Source: Defluviitaleaceae bacterium (GTDB lineage: Bacteria > Bacillota > Clostridia > Lachnospirales > WQUN01). From it: a stretch of DNA of 64,000 bases. Of this stretch, positions 35,069 to 42,831 are shown in pieces; within the stretch, counting starts at the first letter, position 1, and every line of letters begins with the position of its first letter. Below the pieces are notes generated by a model. That model worked only from the letters and a program-made list of their open reading frames with translations. It made no database searches and was not told the DNA's origin. The stretch covers positions 1 to 64,000 of the forward strand of contig WQVF01000003.1 in assembly GCA_009781725.1 (NCBI GenBank). The letters are read 5' to 3'. The position numbers and the translations under genes were made by a program.

Positions 35069-35479
35069 ATGTTTTTCAAAAAGGTAGCTACACAGGAACT
35101 TAACGCACCAAACACGGTAATTGGCGAAGGTATGTATCTAGAAGCCGTACGTATGACAGGGCAAGAATCCGTAAGGATTGATGGTGTATACAAAGGAGCA
35201 ATAGAAATTGACGGTAGCTTGGTGCTTGGCGACAGTGGTAGCGTCACTGGGGATGTACAAGCCAGTTATTTTTTAGTAGCCGGAGAGATGATGGGTAATA
35301 TCAAATGCCATACCCAGTTGCATTTTGCCTCTACCGCAAAGGTAATAGGGGATGTACATGCTCAGTCACTGATAGTGGATGAAGGTAGCCAGGTAACAGG
35401 CCGATACAGAGTAGGGGAACCAAAATCCCAGGATAGTGTCACTGAAGATGATAAAGTACGGCTGATACAGGAACTATGA
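35069..35479 (+). CDS. Bactofilin family cytoskeletal protein
   Basis: A 136-residue protein dominated by a short-period beta-helix (residues about 20-115: VRIDGVYKGAIEIDGSLVLGDSG-type turns) with flexible ends, as in bactofilins, which polymerise without nucleotides and anchor envelope or pole functions. The ribosome site is AGGAGGTAGCCCC. Its TGA overlaps the ATG of yqhQ by 4 bp. Bactofilins occur near morphogenesis and sporulation genes in Clostridia, but the role here is open. Confidence 0.9.
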   Translation: MFFKKVATQELNAPNTVIGEGMYLEAVRMTGQESVRIDGVYKGAIEIDGSLVLGDSGSVTGDVQASYFLVAGEMMGNIKCHTQLHFASTAKVIGDVHAQSLIVDEGSQVTGRYRVGEPKSQDSVTEDDKVRLIQEL

Positions 35480-36408
35480 TGAAAAAAGATGAACCTGTCT
35501 TCTACGGTGGTCAAGCCCTAATAGAAGGTGTAATGATGCGGGGGAAAACCGCCTATGCCTTGGCTGTGCGCCGCCCGGACGGTGAAATTGAAATAATAGA
35601 CAAGGACTTACCTGATGCATCCAAGCGCAATCCCATATTAAAACTTCCCCTAATCCGGGGAGTAGTGGCTTTTGGTTCTTCTATGGGGGTAGGGTTTAAG
35701 GCATTGTCCCAATCCGCGGAAATTGCCATGGAAGGTGAAACTGCTGAACCTGGCCGTTTTGAACGATTCCTGATTAACACCTTTGGTGAAAAGCTTAACA
35801 AGGTACTCATGGGCATTGCTATGGTGCTTGCCGTGGTTCTTGCACTTGGCTTGTTTATGCTCTTTCCTGCTTGGATTGGTACTATGCTATTGCCTTTTGT
35901 TGGCCCGTGGGTTGGGGTAATCGAGGGTTTGGTACGGATAGTTTTATTTATTCTTTATGTAGTCCTAATCTCCCGAGCTAGGGATATTCAGCGGACATTT
36001 CAATATCATGGTGCCGAGCATATGGCTATTAATTGCTATGAGCAAAACCTCCCTTTAACATATGAAAATGTAAGTACCTGTTCCCGCCTGCACAAACGTT
36101 GCGGCACAAGCTTCTTGCTGGTTGTAATGGTAATCAGCATGATACTCTTCATGATTCTCAGGATAGAAAATGTATGGATGCGCTTCGGCAGCCGTATTTT
36201 ATTGTTGCCCCTAATAGCAGGTTTGGCCTATGAGATATCGGTGAAATGGGCCGGTAAGCGGGATAATTTTCTGGTAAGAGCGGTTATTATACCGGGGATG
36301 GCCCTCCAAAGGATGACCACCGGGGTGCCGGATGCTCAGCAGATTGAAGTGGCGGTTACAGCACTTGAGCGGGTACTTCCACAAGATGTAGAATCGACCG
36401 AGGCATAG
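35476..36408 (+). CDS. yqhQ: YqhQ-like membrane protein (DUF1385)
   Basis: A 310-residue protein of the DUF1385 family: opening GGQALIEGVMMRG, then several membrane helices (about 105-160 and 200-245), with the conserved YHGAEHMAINCYE and CSRLHKRCGTSF motifs between them. Function is unknown; it is commonly linked to prmC and prfA, as here. Its TAG stop lies within the first bases of a family C palindrome, so the native C-terminus may have been altered. Confidence 0.92.
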   Translation: MMKKDEPVFYGGQALIEGVMMRGKTAYALAVRRPDGEIEIIDKDLPDASKRNPILKLPLIRGVVAFGSSMGVGFKALSQSAEIAMEGETAEPGRFERFLINTFGEKLNKVLMGIAMVLAVVLALGLFMLFPAWIGTMLLPFVGPWVGVIEGLVRIVLFILYVVLISRARDIQRTFQYHGAEHMAINCYEQNLPLTYENVSTCSRLHKRCGTSFLLVVMVISMILFMILRIENVWMRFGSRILLLPLIAGLAYEISVKWAGKRDNFLVRAVIIPGMALQRMTTGVPDAQQIEVAVTALERVLPQDVESTEA

Positions 36409-36522
36409 CGAACGACTTTCGAAATCGTGAACCGCCACTGCACGGGCAAAAGCGGCCCAAAACGCCAAGTTCGCGTTTTTGGCTGCCCTCCTTCAATCAC
36501 GTTTCTCAATGTCGTTCGCTAT
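36405..36522. repeat. Family C palindromic element, copy 2
   Basis: About 118 bp with inverted ends ATAGCGAACGAC / GTCGTTCGCTAT and inner motifs TTCGAAATCG and CGTTTCTCA, matching the design of 29558-29675 although the middle differs. It supplies the stop codon of yqhQ and lies 26 bp before prmC. Confidence 0.82.
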
Positions 36523-36548
36523 AACAGAAGAGATTATAGGAGATTGAT

Positions 36549-37373
36549 GTGACCTTATACGAAGCCCTGGCCATAGGCACCAACGCCATTGGCCGGCATG
36601 AAGCTAGGATATTGTTATCCCATATAACAGAGCTTAGCCCCACAGACATAATGGTAAAGCCCAACCAGCCCCTGGATGAAACAACCAAAGGGGCTTTTTT
36701 TGCGGCTATGGATAGGCGAATGGCAAAGGAGCCTCTACAATATATAATAGGGGAATGGGAGTTTATGGGGCTTGCCATGAAAATAGACCGACGGGCACTT
36801 ATCCCAAGGCCGGAGACTGAGCTGCTGGTTGAAGAAGCACTGATGCATATCGGCAAGCTAGGCCACCCGGCCAAGGTGCTGGATGTTTGTACCGGCAGTG
36901 GCTGTATTTCTGTAGCAATAGCAAAGCTATCCGATGCCACAGTAACTGCCATTGATATAAGCCCAGATGCCCTTGCTCTTGCCGTAGAAAACGCGGAATT
37001 TCATGGCCTTACTGATAAAATCCGATTTATCCAAGGTGACCTGCTTAACAAGCTCGAAGATCAGACCTTTGATGTAATCATCTCCAACCCTCCATATATC
37101 CCGACATTTGATTTAATGGGATTACAGCCGGAAATTGACCATGAGCCAAAGCTTGCTCTTGACGGTGGAGGGGATGGGATGGAAATTTATCGACGGTTAG
37201 TCCCCCAAACCCTGGGTTATTTGGCTCCCAGTGGGAAATTATTATTAGAAATCGGCCCCACAGCCGTGGAAACTATCATGATTGATGTTGGATATGATAT
37301 AGTAAAGCGGATAAAAGATTATGCAGGCCACAGCCGAGTGCTGGTTGGTGCTAAATATATTGGAGGTAACTAA
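36549..37373 (+). CDS. prmC: Release factor glutamine methyltransferase
   Basis: A 274-residue SAM methyltransferase that methylates the glutamine of the GGQ motif in release factors. It has an N-terminal helical domain, the SAM motif [16 protein letters not shown] (about 109-124) and the catalytic NPPYIP. It starts at GTG with ATAGGAGATTGAT upstream. Its stop overlaps the prfA start by one base. Confidence 0.96.
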   Translation: MTLYEALAIGTNAIGRHEARILLSHITELSPTDIMVKPNQPLDETTKGAFFAAMDRRMAKEPLQYIIGEWEFMGLAMKIDRRALIPRPETELLVEEALMHIGKLGHPAKVLDVCTGSGCISVAIAKLSDATVTAIDISPDALALAVENAEFHGLTDKIRFIQGDLLNKLEDQTFDVIISNPPYIPTFDLMGLQPEIDHEPKLALDGGGDGMEIYRRLVPQTLGYLAPSGKLLLEIGPTAVETIMIDVGYDIVKRIKDYAGHSRVLVGAKYIGGN

Positions 37374-38440
37374 TGTTTGACCGACTACAAGAACTGGAAA
37401 CCAAGTACGCAAATCTATCGGAAGCGGTAAGCGACCCGGAGATTATTTCTGATACAAATAAATGGCGGGAGTATATGAAGGAGCATAGCGAGCTTTCCCC
37501 AATAATCGAAACATATAGGGAGTACAAGCGCCTACAAACAGGCTTGGAAGAAGCCAAAATCCTGCTAGCCGAAGAGTCCGATAACGAACTCCGGCAGCTT
37601 GCCAAGGACGAAATCAAAGATAGTCAGGAATCTTTGGAGCAGGTTACCGAAAATTTGAAGCTGTTATTGCTGCCTAAAGACCCTAATGATGAAAAGAACG
37701 TAATAATTGAAATCCGCGGTGGAGCCGGTGGTGACGAGGCTGCGCTTTTTGCTAACTCTTTATTCCGTATGTACAATTTGTACTCCGACAGCCGTCGCTG
37801 GAAAACAGAAATCATGTCTTCCAATGAAAACGGTCTTGGCGGGTTCAAGGAGGTAACATTTTCGGTACAGGGTAAAGGCGCGTTCTCCCGTCTCAAGTAC
37901 GAAAGCGGAGTCCATCGTGTACAGCGTATCCCTGTTACAGAGTCGGGGGGGCGCATTCACACCTCCACTGTTACGGTGGCTGTCCTGCCGGAGGCGGAAG
38001 ATGTGGATGTTAACCTGGATATGAATGATGTGCGTGTTGATATTTACCGTTCATCTGGTAATGGCGGGCAAAGTGTTAATACCACAGACTCGGCGGTACG
38101 GGTGACTCATACTCCAACCGGGTTGGTTGCTGCCTGCCAGGATGAAAAATCTCAGCTTAAAAACAAAGAAAAGGCCCTTAAAATTCTAAGGGCCAGGTTG
38201 TATGATTTGGAGTTGGAAAAGCAGAACTCCCAGTTGTCGGCGGAAAGGCGCAGTCAAATCGGTACAGGGGACCGTAGCGAGAGGATTCGCACCTATAATT
38301 ATCCTCAAAGCCGAGTGACCGACCATAGGGTGGGGCTGACACTGCATAAACTGGACGCTGTTCTAAACGGGGATTTGGATGAAATTTTAGATACCTGCAT
38401 TACCCACGACCAAGCGAAAAAGTTGCAAGGGCAGGAGTAA
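37373..38440 (+). CDS. prfA: Peptide chain release factor 1
   Basis: A 355-residue class I release factor for UAA/UAG stops. It has the catalytic GGQ in [15 protein letters not shown] (about 222-236), an N-terminal coiled domain and the conserved [11 protein letters not shown]. The start follows GGAGGTAACTA at the end of prmC. It converges on an ABC permease gene 2 bp beyond its stop. Confidence 0.97.
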   Translation: MFDRLQELETKYANLSEAVSDPEIISDTNKWREYMKEHSELSPIIETYREYKRLQTGLEEAKILLAEESDNELRQLAKDEIKDSQESLEQVTENLKLLLLPKDPNDEKNVIIEIRGGAGGDEAALFANSLFRMYNLYSDSRRWKTEIMSSNENGLGGFKEVTFSVQGKGAFSRLKYESGVHRVQRIPVTESGGRIHTSTVTVAVLPEAEDVDVNLDMNDVRVDIYRSSGNGGQSVNTTDSAVRVTHTPTGLVAACQDEKSQLKNKEKALKILRARLYDLELEKQNSQLSAERRSQIGTGDRSERIRTYNYPQSRVTDHRVGLTLHKLDAVLNGDLDEILDTCITHDQAKKLQGQE

Positions 38441-38441
38441 T

Positions 38442-39233
38442 TTACCCCTCTCGATGACGCAACACATATACAGTCACCCATAATGATACAATCGTAATCA
38501 CCACAGCACCTGCAATATGAATAGGCAAATAATCCACATCTCCCCCCGATGAGAGCGCAACACCATGGGCCAAAAGTCTCCCCGGCATAAACCGTCCTAT
38601 CCGAGGTAGTAAATCTAAAAGCCTCACAACTGTAAATGAGACAAACCCAAGCACTGCGCTTATTGCAGTGCTTTTTGCTATGGCTGACCACATTAATGTC
38701 AGAGCAAGGGTCATCAATATAAAGACTGCGAAAGGTAACGCCCCAAATACAATATTCCCTAACTGCCCCCCATAGTCAAACAGCAGTAATGTATATACAT
38801 AAGTCACAAACACAGCAACAGCCAGTGCCCCCAGGGTCAATATAGCCGCAACACCAAACTTGGCCATTACAAACGCAGTCGCAGAAAGCCCTTTGGCCAT
38901 CATCAGGTCAATGGTGCCGCTGCTTTTTTCCCTAAGAATAGCCCCCATAAACAGCACAATAAAGATAATAGAGCCCATTTCCGCCAGGTTAGAATATAGC
39001 TGAGCATAGCTATCTGTCCAGACTGGGTCCGGCATTATTATTGTAAAAGGTACATTGGTGCCTTCCGCACCCAGCATAGCACCAAAGATTTCGCCCATAA
39101 AACGAGCCGTCAGCACACTCAGCAGTGCTATAAACACAAATACACATACTAATGCGAATATTTTCTTGGTGCGGAGGTTCTCCGTAAATTCCTTTGTCAT
39201 AAATACACGCGCTTTATTTCCCGATAGCTTCAT
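38442..39233 (-). CDS. ABC-2 type permease, YxlG-like
   Basis: A 263-residue membrane protein with about six helices, an N-terminal cytoplasmic MTKEFTENLRTKKIFAL start typical of ABC-2/NosY permeases and a large outside loop between the first two helices. The ATG at 39233 has TTGGAGGATATTTTCT upstream and overlaps the ATPase gene by 20 bp. With the ATPase and small membrane protein it forms a three-gene exporter like Bacillus yxlEFG. Confidence 0.88.
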   Translation of the reverse strand: MKLSGNKARVFMTKEFTENLRTKKIFALVCVFVFIALLSVLTARFMGEIFGAMLGAEGTNVPFTIIMPDPVWTDSYAQLYSNLAEMGSIIFIVLFMGAILREKSSGTIDLMMAKGLSATAFVMAKFGVAAILTLGALAVAVFVTYVYTLLLFDYGGQLGNIVFGALPFAVFILMTLALTLMWSAIAKSTAISAVLGFVSFTVVRLLDLLPRIGRFMPGRLLAHGVALSSGGDVDYLPIHIAGAVVITIVSLWVTVYVLRHREG

Positions 39234-40137
39234 AGAAAATATCCTCCAAACTGGGCGTATGAGCACCGAAGTATTCCATTGCAATGCCGCCAGAATGCAG
39301 CATGGATGTTACCGCTTTGCTGAGCTCCTGTACGTCACCTGATTTTGCATGAAGCAAAAGCTCAGTCGGGTTTGGCCGGTCTTCCGGAGCAAGGCCGCCC
39401 CCTGCTGCAAGAGCCCGGAATGCGACTGCGTCATCCTGATTTAAAAAACGTATTATCGCTGTACCTGTGGCATGTTTCTCTTTGAGATTGGCCATATAAT
39501 CCTGGGCCATAATTTTTCCTTTTTCGATTATAAGGACAAAGTCGCAAAGGTCCTCTACATCGGATAGTATATGGGTGGAGAAGATAACAGTAGTGTCCGA
39601 AAAGGAACGAATTATCTCCACCACATCCCGTCTGCCTATTGGGTCTAGGGCGGATACGGGTTCGTCCATAAAGATTACCTGGGGGTTATTAATCATGGCT
39701 TGGGCGATACCAAGTCTTTGTTTCATACCACGGGAATAGCCGCTTATTCGAGCACGGGTTTTGCTCAAGTCAACTTGTTTTAACAGTGATTTTACCCTGG
39801 CTTTGCGCTCGGCAGTAGGAATATTACATAGCTTGCCGGAAAGGTCCAAGAACTCCTCCCCGGTCATGTATCCATAGAAGCTAGGTACATCCGGCAAATA
39901 GCCAAATGGCAGACTGGATTGAACGCCAAAGACTTGCTCCTGACCCATTATAGAAATCTTACCATTGGTAGGGCGTTTTAGGCCTACCAGCATCCGTAGA
40001 GTGGTGGTTTTACCTGCGCCGTTTTTCCCTAGAAAGCCGCAACAGCAGCCCTTGGGAATAGCCAGGTCGATATTATTTACTGCAAGGGTGGTTTTATACT
40101 GCTTGGTAAGGCCTTGAGTCCTAACGGCGTAGTTCAT
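39214..40137 (-). CDS. ABC transporter ATPase, YxlF-like
   Basis: A 307-residue ATPase with Walker A GKNGAGKTT, signature SGYSRGMKQR (a SRGMKQR variant common in ABC-2 exporters), Walker B VIFMDEPVSALDP and an H-loop STHIL. A C-terminal extension of about 90 residues is typical of ABC-2 exporters of antibiotics or envelope compounds. It overlaps both neighbours. Confidence 0.9.
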   Translation of the reverse strand: MNYAVRTQGLTKQYKTTLAVNNIDLAIPKGCCCGFLGKNGAGKTTTLRMLVGLKRPTNGKISIMGQEQVFGVQSSLPFGYLPDVPSFYGYMTGEEFLDLSGKLCNIPTAERKARVKSLLKQVDLSKTRARISGYSRGMKQRLGIAQAMINNPQVIFMDEPVSALDPIGRRDVVEIIRSFSDTTVIFSTHILSDVEDLCDFVLIIEKGKIMAQDYMANLKEKHATGTAIIRFLNQDDAVAFRALAAGGGLAPEDRPNPTELLLHAKSGDVQELSKAVTSMLHSGGIAMEYFGAHTPSLEDIFYEAIGK

Positions 40138-40376
40138 TGGTCACTCTCCTTGTCTTGACGTCGGGCTGCCTTTTCATCCAGCATAGGGGAACCGATTACA
40201 AAGTAAATAATTGGCCCGGCAGTGCTGATAAGAAGAACAGGGAGCCAAAACCATTTTTCATTCCAAGGTACAGATTTGCGGGCAATGCTAACAACTGCTA
40301 CAATCACGAGGATTAGGCTAATAATAATGAGTGGGGATGCTATAAGCAATATTGTTCTCGTATCCAATGTGTTCAT
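40134..40376 (-). CDS. Small two-helix membrane protein, PLDc_N/YxlE-like
   Basis: An 80-residue protein with two membrane segments (about 8-30 and 42-62) and the W/P/PIIYFVIG pattern of the phospholipase D N-terminal (PLDc_N) domain, without a catalytic domain. Such proteins accompany ABC exporters of the YxlFG type. The ribosome site is AAAGGAGGACAACA. It overlaps the ATPase gene by 4 bp. Confidence 0.85.
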   Translation of the reverse strand: MNTLDTRTILLIASPLIIISLILVIVAVVSIARKSVPWNEKWFWLPVLLISTAGPIIYFVIGSPMLDEKAARRQDKESDQ

Positions 40377-40430
40377 TGTTGTCCTCCTTTAATGCGGCTC
40401 CGCCGCTATTTTTTGTTTGCAACATGCGAC

Positions 40431-40515
40431 TTGACGTCATTGCGAGGAGCGTAGCAACGAAGCAATCCACGTGTGTGCGGTTTCTGGATTGCTTCGCGCC
40501 GTTCGCAATGACAAC
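40431..40515. repeat. Family A core without its terminal repeats
   Basis: GTCATTGCGAGGAGCGTAG, GAAGCAATCCACG and GGATTGCTTCGCG with GCAATGAC form the same palindromic core as at 1-127, but the GGGGCYGTCT ends are missing. It lies between the exporter operon and an XRE regulator gene. Confidence 0.75.
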
Positions 40516-40527
40516 GTGGTTGGTGGT

Positions 40528-41655
40528 TTACATTAATAGAGTATTCTTCAGCCGATTGGCTATATTGATAAAGCGTTGATTCTCATAAAGTGGGGCAAAT
40601 GCCGGGTTGTTTGCGATGCCATCTACCAAGCTTTGCTTAATGGTTTTTTCGTCACGAGGTAGCTCCGCTGTTCCAAAGGGTAAATCCTGAGTCGAAACGG
40701 TTACAAGGTCAAAGAAATCATCTCTTCTCATAGTTAAAGGGAGGATATCCTTTGTCGCAATTGCCGTACATTCTTCCAGCATATAAAGGGCTTTATCCTG
40801 TTGCTCCAAAGCCAAATATCCAGCTGCGGCAGATATATAAAAAGGAATAGTAACAGCAGCAACCAGATTATCTACGTTCCATAACCGAATCATAGCAAGG
40901 GTACGTTGGCATACTTCGTCAAAGTGGGTTGCGTTGTCTGTACATATATTAAGATACGTGGAGATGACAGCCAAAGTATTCATCACGCCGTCGTAGATGC
41001 AGTTTTGCAACTCGATTTTGGCTTCGATTGTTTGGCCAAGCATAAGATATGCTTGGGACATCAATACCTCATTGGAAGCGGGAGATTGTCTGCTTGTATC
41101 TTTGAAAATACGTATGACTTCCTCTGGATTACCCAGCAGCAGGTAGCATATAGCCAGCATATGCAAAGTCATTTGACGCAAATCAGCATCATTGCTCTGG
41201 GCTCTGACCCGTAGGAATAGTTCCATTATTTCTTCTACTAAGGCGGTTTTTTCCTCTTCGTTTAAGGTGCTGACTGTATAGTAGCCATAATTAAGATATA
41301 ACACACCCATTTGAAAGAGCAGGGGATAGCAGGAGTAATATTTCTTGACTATATCCCGGCAGCGGGTCATGACCTCATCGAAGGGCTGTGATGCGAACTC
41401 CAGAGATAGCTCTTTGTAGAGCTTGCGAATATCCTCGTCAGGCATTTGGGGTTCGTATCCCATCAAGTCGTCGATGCTGATACCAAAATAAGCCGCGAGC
41501 TTAGGCAAAAATGTGATATCAGGAAAGCTTGTTCCTGTTTCCCATTTGGAAACAGAGGCTTTTGTGACTCCAAGAAAATTGGCGATCGCATCTTGAGTGA
41601 TACCCTTTTCCCGGCGTCTGCTTGCGATGATGCGTGGTAAGTTGATTTCGTTCAT
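40528..41655 (-). CDS. XRE-family regulator with TPR-like C-terminus
   Basis: A 375-residue protein with an N-terminal HTH (about 5-62: KGITQDAIANFLGVTKASVSKWE) and a long alpha-helical C-terminal part with TPR-like repeats, as in quorum- or stress-responsive XRE-TPR regulators. The ATG at 41655 has AAAAAAGGAGGGAAAGAT upstream; the longer frame to 41790 is not supported. The adjacent yxlEFG-like exporter is on the same strand downstream and is a likely target. Confidence 0.88.
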   Translation of the reverse strand: MNEINLPRIIASRRREKGITQDAIANFLGVTKASVSKWETGTSFPDITFLPKLAAYFGISIDDLMGYEPQMPDEDIRKLYKELSLEFASQPFDEVMTRCRDIVKKYYSCYPLLFQMGVLYLNYGYYTVSTLNEEEKTALVEEIMELFLRVRAQSNDADLRQMTLHMLAICYLLLGNPEEVIRIFKDTSRQSPASNEVLMSQAYLMLGQTIEAKIELQNCIYDGVMNTLAVISTYLNICTDNATHFDEVCQRTLAMIRLWNVDNLVAAVTIPFYISAAAGYLALEQQDKALYMLEECTAIATKDILPLTMRRDDFFDLVTVSTQDLPFGTAELPRDEKTIKQSLVDGIANNPAFAPLYENQRFINIANRLKNTLLM

Positions 41656-41763
41656 ATCTTTCCCTCCTTTTTTCAAGTATAACGGGGTAGTACCGCCATT
41701 ATCAATGGATTTACGGTTGATTTCAGTTGATGTAATCAACTGACGAGAAACATGGTGTGATTT

Positions 41764-41805
41764 TGCACAAAAAACCCTGTATGACGCCATACGGATTTTT
41801 ATGCA
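41764..41805. repeat. Family P palindrome, copy 3
   Basis: TGCACAAAAAACCCTGTATG and its imperfect mirror around the CGCCATACGG centre. It lies in a divergent intergenic region (41656-42006), where it cannot be a normal terminator for either gene. A TATAAT near 41983 may belong to the pilD promoter. Confidence 0.75.
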
Positions 41806-42006
41806 TAAATGCCAAGGATGTACACCTGTACATTTTGTCTAATAAAGTGTATATTACCAAACAAGCTTTGTTTTCAAGCAAGCGTATGGTACTATGCGTA
41901 AAAGCCCATTACGGAAACAAAGTTGATATTGAAACGCAACATAAACGTAATATAAACACCTTCTCAAATCTACATACTACTTGCTATAATAACTCCAGTT
42001 TCATGA

Positions 42007-42798
42007 ATGAAAGGAGTCTACACAATTTTTACGCATCTTGCCTTTGGTTTTGTCGTTGGCCTGTGCTTCGGTTCTTTTGCCAATGTTCTAATCTATCGCT
42101 TGCCGCGTAAACTTCCCATTGTATCCTCTCGGTCGGCTTGTACAGCTTGCAAAAGCACTATCCCTTTCTATGACTTAATACCTGTTGTAAGCTGGGTTTT
42201 GCTAAGGGGGCGATGCCGCCATTGTAAAGAGCAAATTAGCATACGATACCCCTTGATTGAGATATTATGTGCTTTGGTTTTTGTGGGTATGATATTAGCA
42301 ACTGGGGATTTATCTTTGATATTTTTATGCCTACTGGCCTTTGTACTGCTTGTAGTTTCGTTTATAGACGCCGATACCCAGGAAATACCTGATGGGCCGC
42401 TTATATTCGCAGCTCTGGTGGGAATCGGTTTTGTGGTGGCGGGACAATTTTCTTGCTTGTTTTACCATTCCCCTAGCATTATTGGCGCAGGATTGGGAAT
42501 ACTTGTAGGTGGACTGCCTTTGCTGATAATAGACAGAATTACCTTGATATTGTTTAAGAAAGACGGCTTTGGATATGGCGACGTCAAGCTTATGGCCGTA
42601 TGTGGGATGTTTCTGGGTTGGCAGTTGACCCTTGTTGCTTTTTTCATCGCCTTTATCACGGGAGGCATGTATGCCACCTTTTTGCTGGTTTCTCGCCGAG
42701 TAAGGCGAGGTGAGTACATAGCATTTGGCCCCTTCCTATGCGCCGGTGTGATTGCAGCCATATGGTTTGGGCAAGAATTAACTAGTTTTATTCTGTAA
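42007..42798 (+). CDS. pilD: Prepilin peptidase / N-methyltransferase
   Basis: A 263-residue membrane aspartyl protease that processes type IV prepilins. It has CX2C pairs (CTAC, CRHC) for zinc, the aspartate motifs DADTQEIPD and GFGYGDVK, and about eight helices. The first ATG (42007) lacks a ribosome site, while AAAGGAG lies inside the first codons 8 bases before an in-frame ATT at 42025; starting there gives the family's usual N-terminus. The pilM/N and pilO genes follow directly. Confidence 0.93.
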   Translation: MKGVYTIFTHLAFGFVVGLCFGSFANVLIYRLPRKLPIVSSRSACTACKSTIPFYDLIPVVSWVLLRGRCRHCKEQISIRYPLIEILCALVFVGMILATGDLSLIFLCLLAFVLLVVSFIDADTQEIPDGPLIFAALVGIGFVVAGQFSCLFYHSPSIIGAGLGILVGGLPLLIIDRITLILFKKDGFGYGDVKLMAVCGMFLGWQLTLVAFFIAFITGGMYATFLLVSRRVRRGEYIAFGPFLCAGVIAAIWFGQELTSFIL

Positions 42799-42831
42799 AA
42801 AAAATCTTTACGAAAGGACGGTTCCAAGCCT

